Source: Epinephelus fuscoguttatus (taxonomy: Eukaryota > Chordata > Actinopteri > Perciformes > Serranidae). Taken from it: a DNA stretch of 64,000 nucleotides. The translations under genes were made by a program, and so were the position numbers. This document shows, in pieces, positions 63,474-64,000 of this stretch. The stretch lies in NCBI RefSeq assembly GCF_011397635.1, contig NC_064758.1, forward strand, positions 18,010,513 through 18,074,512. The letters are read 5' to 3'. The notes under the pieces were generated by a model, which saw only the letters and a program-made list of their open reading frames with translations, ran no database searches and had not been told where the DNA came from. The stretch's first letter is position 1. Each line of letters starts with the position of its first letter.

Positions 63474-64000
63474 GTTTTAATGCATGTAAAAACAATAATG
63501 AGCACCCACATGTCAACACTGCTGGTATTATCTTTTGAACCACACTGAGCCACATATGAATCTCTTTGACAAAACATTGTCATTATCATGTCAATTTCAA
63601 TGAAAAGCACCTTTCAGACTAGGGGCTGTTTTGCCAAAGCGTCTTCATCTGTGGCTCTGTCATTTTCTAAGCTATTAGGGCCGCAGCTCAGAGCCTATAT
63701 TGTGAGACATACAATAACAAAATGAATCTAGGACAGTGAAGTGGACACCAAGTCTTTGACCTGAGGACAGAAAACTGCTGACCTGAGACACAAGCTGCAC
63801 TTGTCTTCTCCTGTCTTCTCTCTGCTGAAATAGTAGACACTGTCAACTACACTGTCACATGGTGTGATGAAGGGTCAAAAATTTTAATTACATTACTGTG
63901 CGCGTGTATGTGTGTGTTTACCCTTCTCACTGCTGCCATAACCTGACTGACTGGTCCACTGACAGCACACCTGTTTCACTGCTTTACTGATACAGCTCAG

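Larger units (their letters stand above)
60220..63921 (-). other. ubr4: Large ubr4 intron at the right edge
   Basis: No conserved UBR4 exon is visible upstream of exon 1 here. The Ser/Asp-rich segment that precedes DDDSEP in vertebrate UBR4 was searched for by eye and not found, so the next canonical exon lies past 64,000. The intron holds a TG repeat, duplicated hAT-like ends, a LINE endonuclease remnant and a possible MITE. Confidence 0.6.

Overview
The window is vertebrate nuclear DNA, almost certainly from a ray-finned (teleost, probably percomorph) fish. The evidence is split genes with GT-AG introns, Hes5-type her genes of the her4/her15 kind in a cluster, long CA/TG microsatellites, a tRNA-derived SINE, an L2-type LINE tail and a Tc1-like element of the sort common in fish. 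No prokaryotic, organellar or viral genome architecture is seen.

Left part (1-15 kb): a Notch-effector her cluster. Two almost identical two-exon her15-type genes lie tail to tail (2.10-2.70 kb on + and 4.97-5.55 kb on -), followed by a her4-type gene on - (10.24-10.84 kb). All three encode bHLH-Orange repressors with a proline in the basic region and a C-terminal WRPW Groucho-recruiting motif. The GTGGGAA core of the RBPJ/CSL (Notch nuclear effector) site recurs through this interval, and the her4 promoter holds a head-to-head paired-site layout. Two CTCF-like motifs, at 0.71 and 14.97 kb, bracket the cluster. At 13.64-14.30 kb a compact TATA-driven two-exon gene encodes an 86-residue protein that I do not recognise.

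Right part (17-60 kb): one huge gene on -, ubr4, the giant N-degron E3 ligase. I reconstructed 90 consecutive in-frame coding exons, 13,772 nt in all, giving 4,589 residues plus a stop. They run from the acidic/poly-proline segment (roughly residue 570 of the approximately 5,180-residue vertebrate protein) to the C-terminus. The start codon and N-terminal exons lie beyond base 64,000. The copy looks intact: every junction keeps phase and no internal stop or frameshift was found.

Mobile DNA sits in the introns. The main items are a Tc1-like element with DD38E spacing and a single nonsense codon, whose end lies 16 bp from an exon donor; an L2 tail about 12 bp from another donor; several MITEs with terminal inverted repeats; duplicated hAT-like ends; and a decayed LINE endonuclease. 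Most of the remaining sequence is AT-rich intron or intergenic DNA in which I see no gene.
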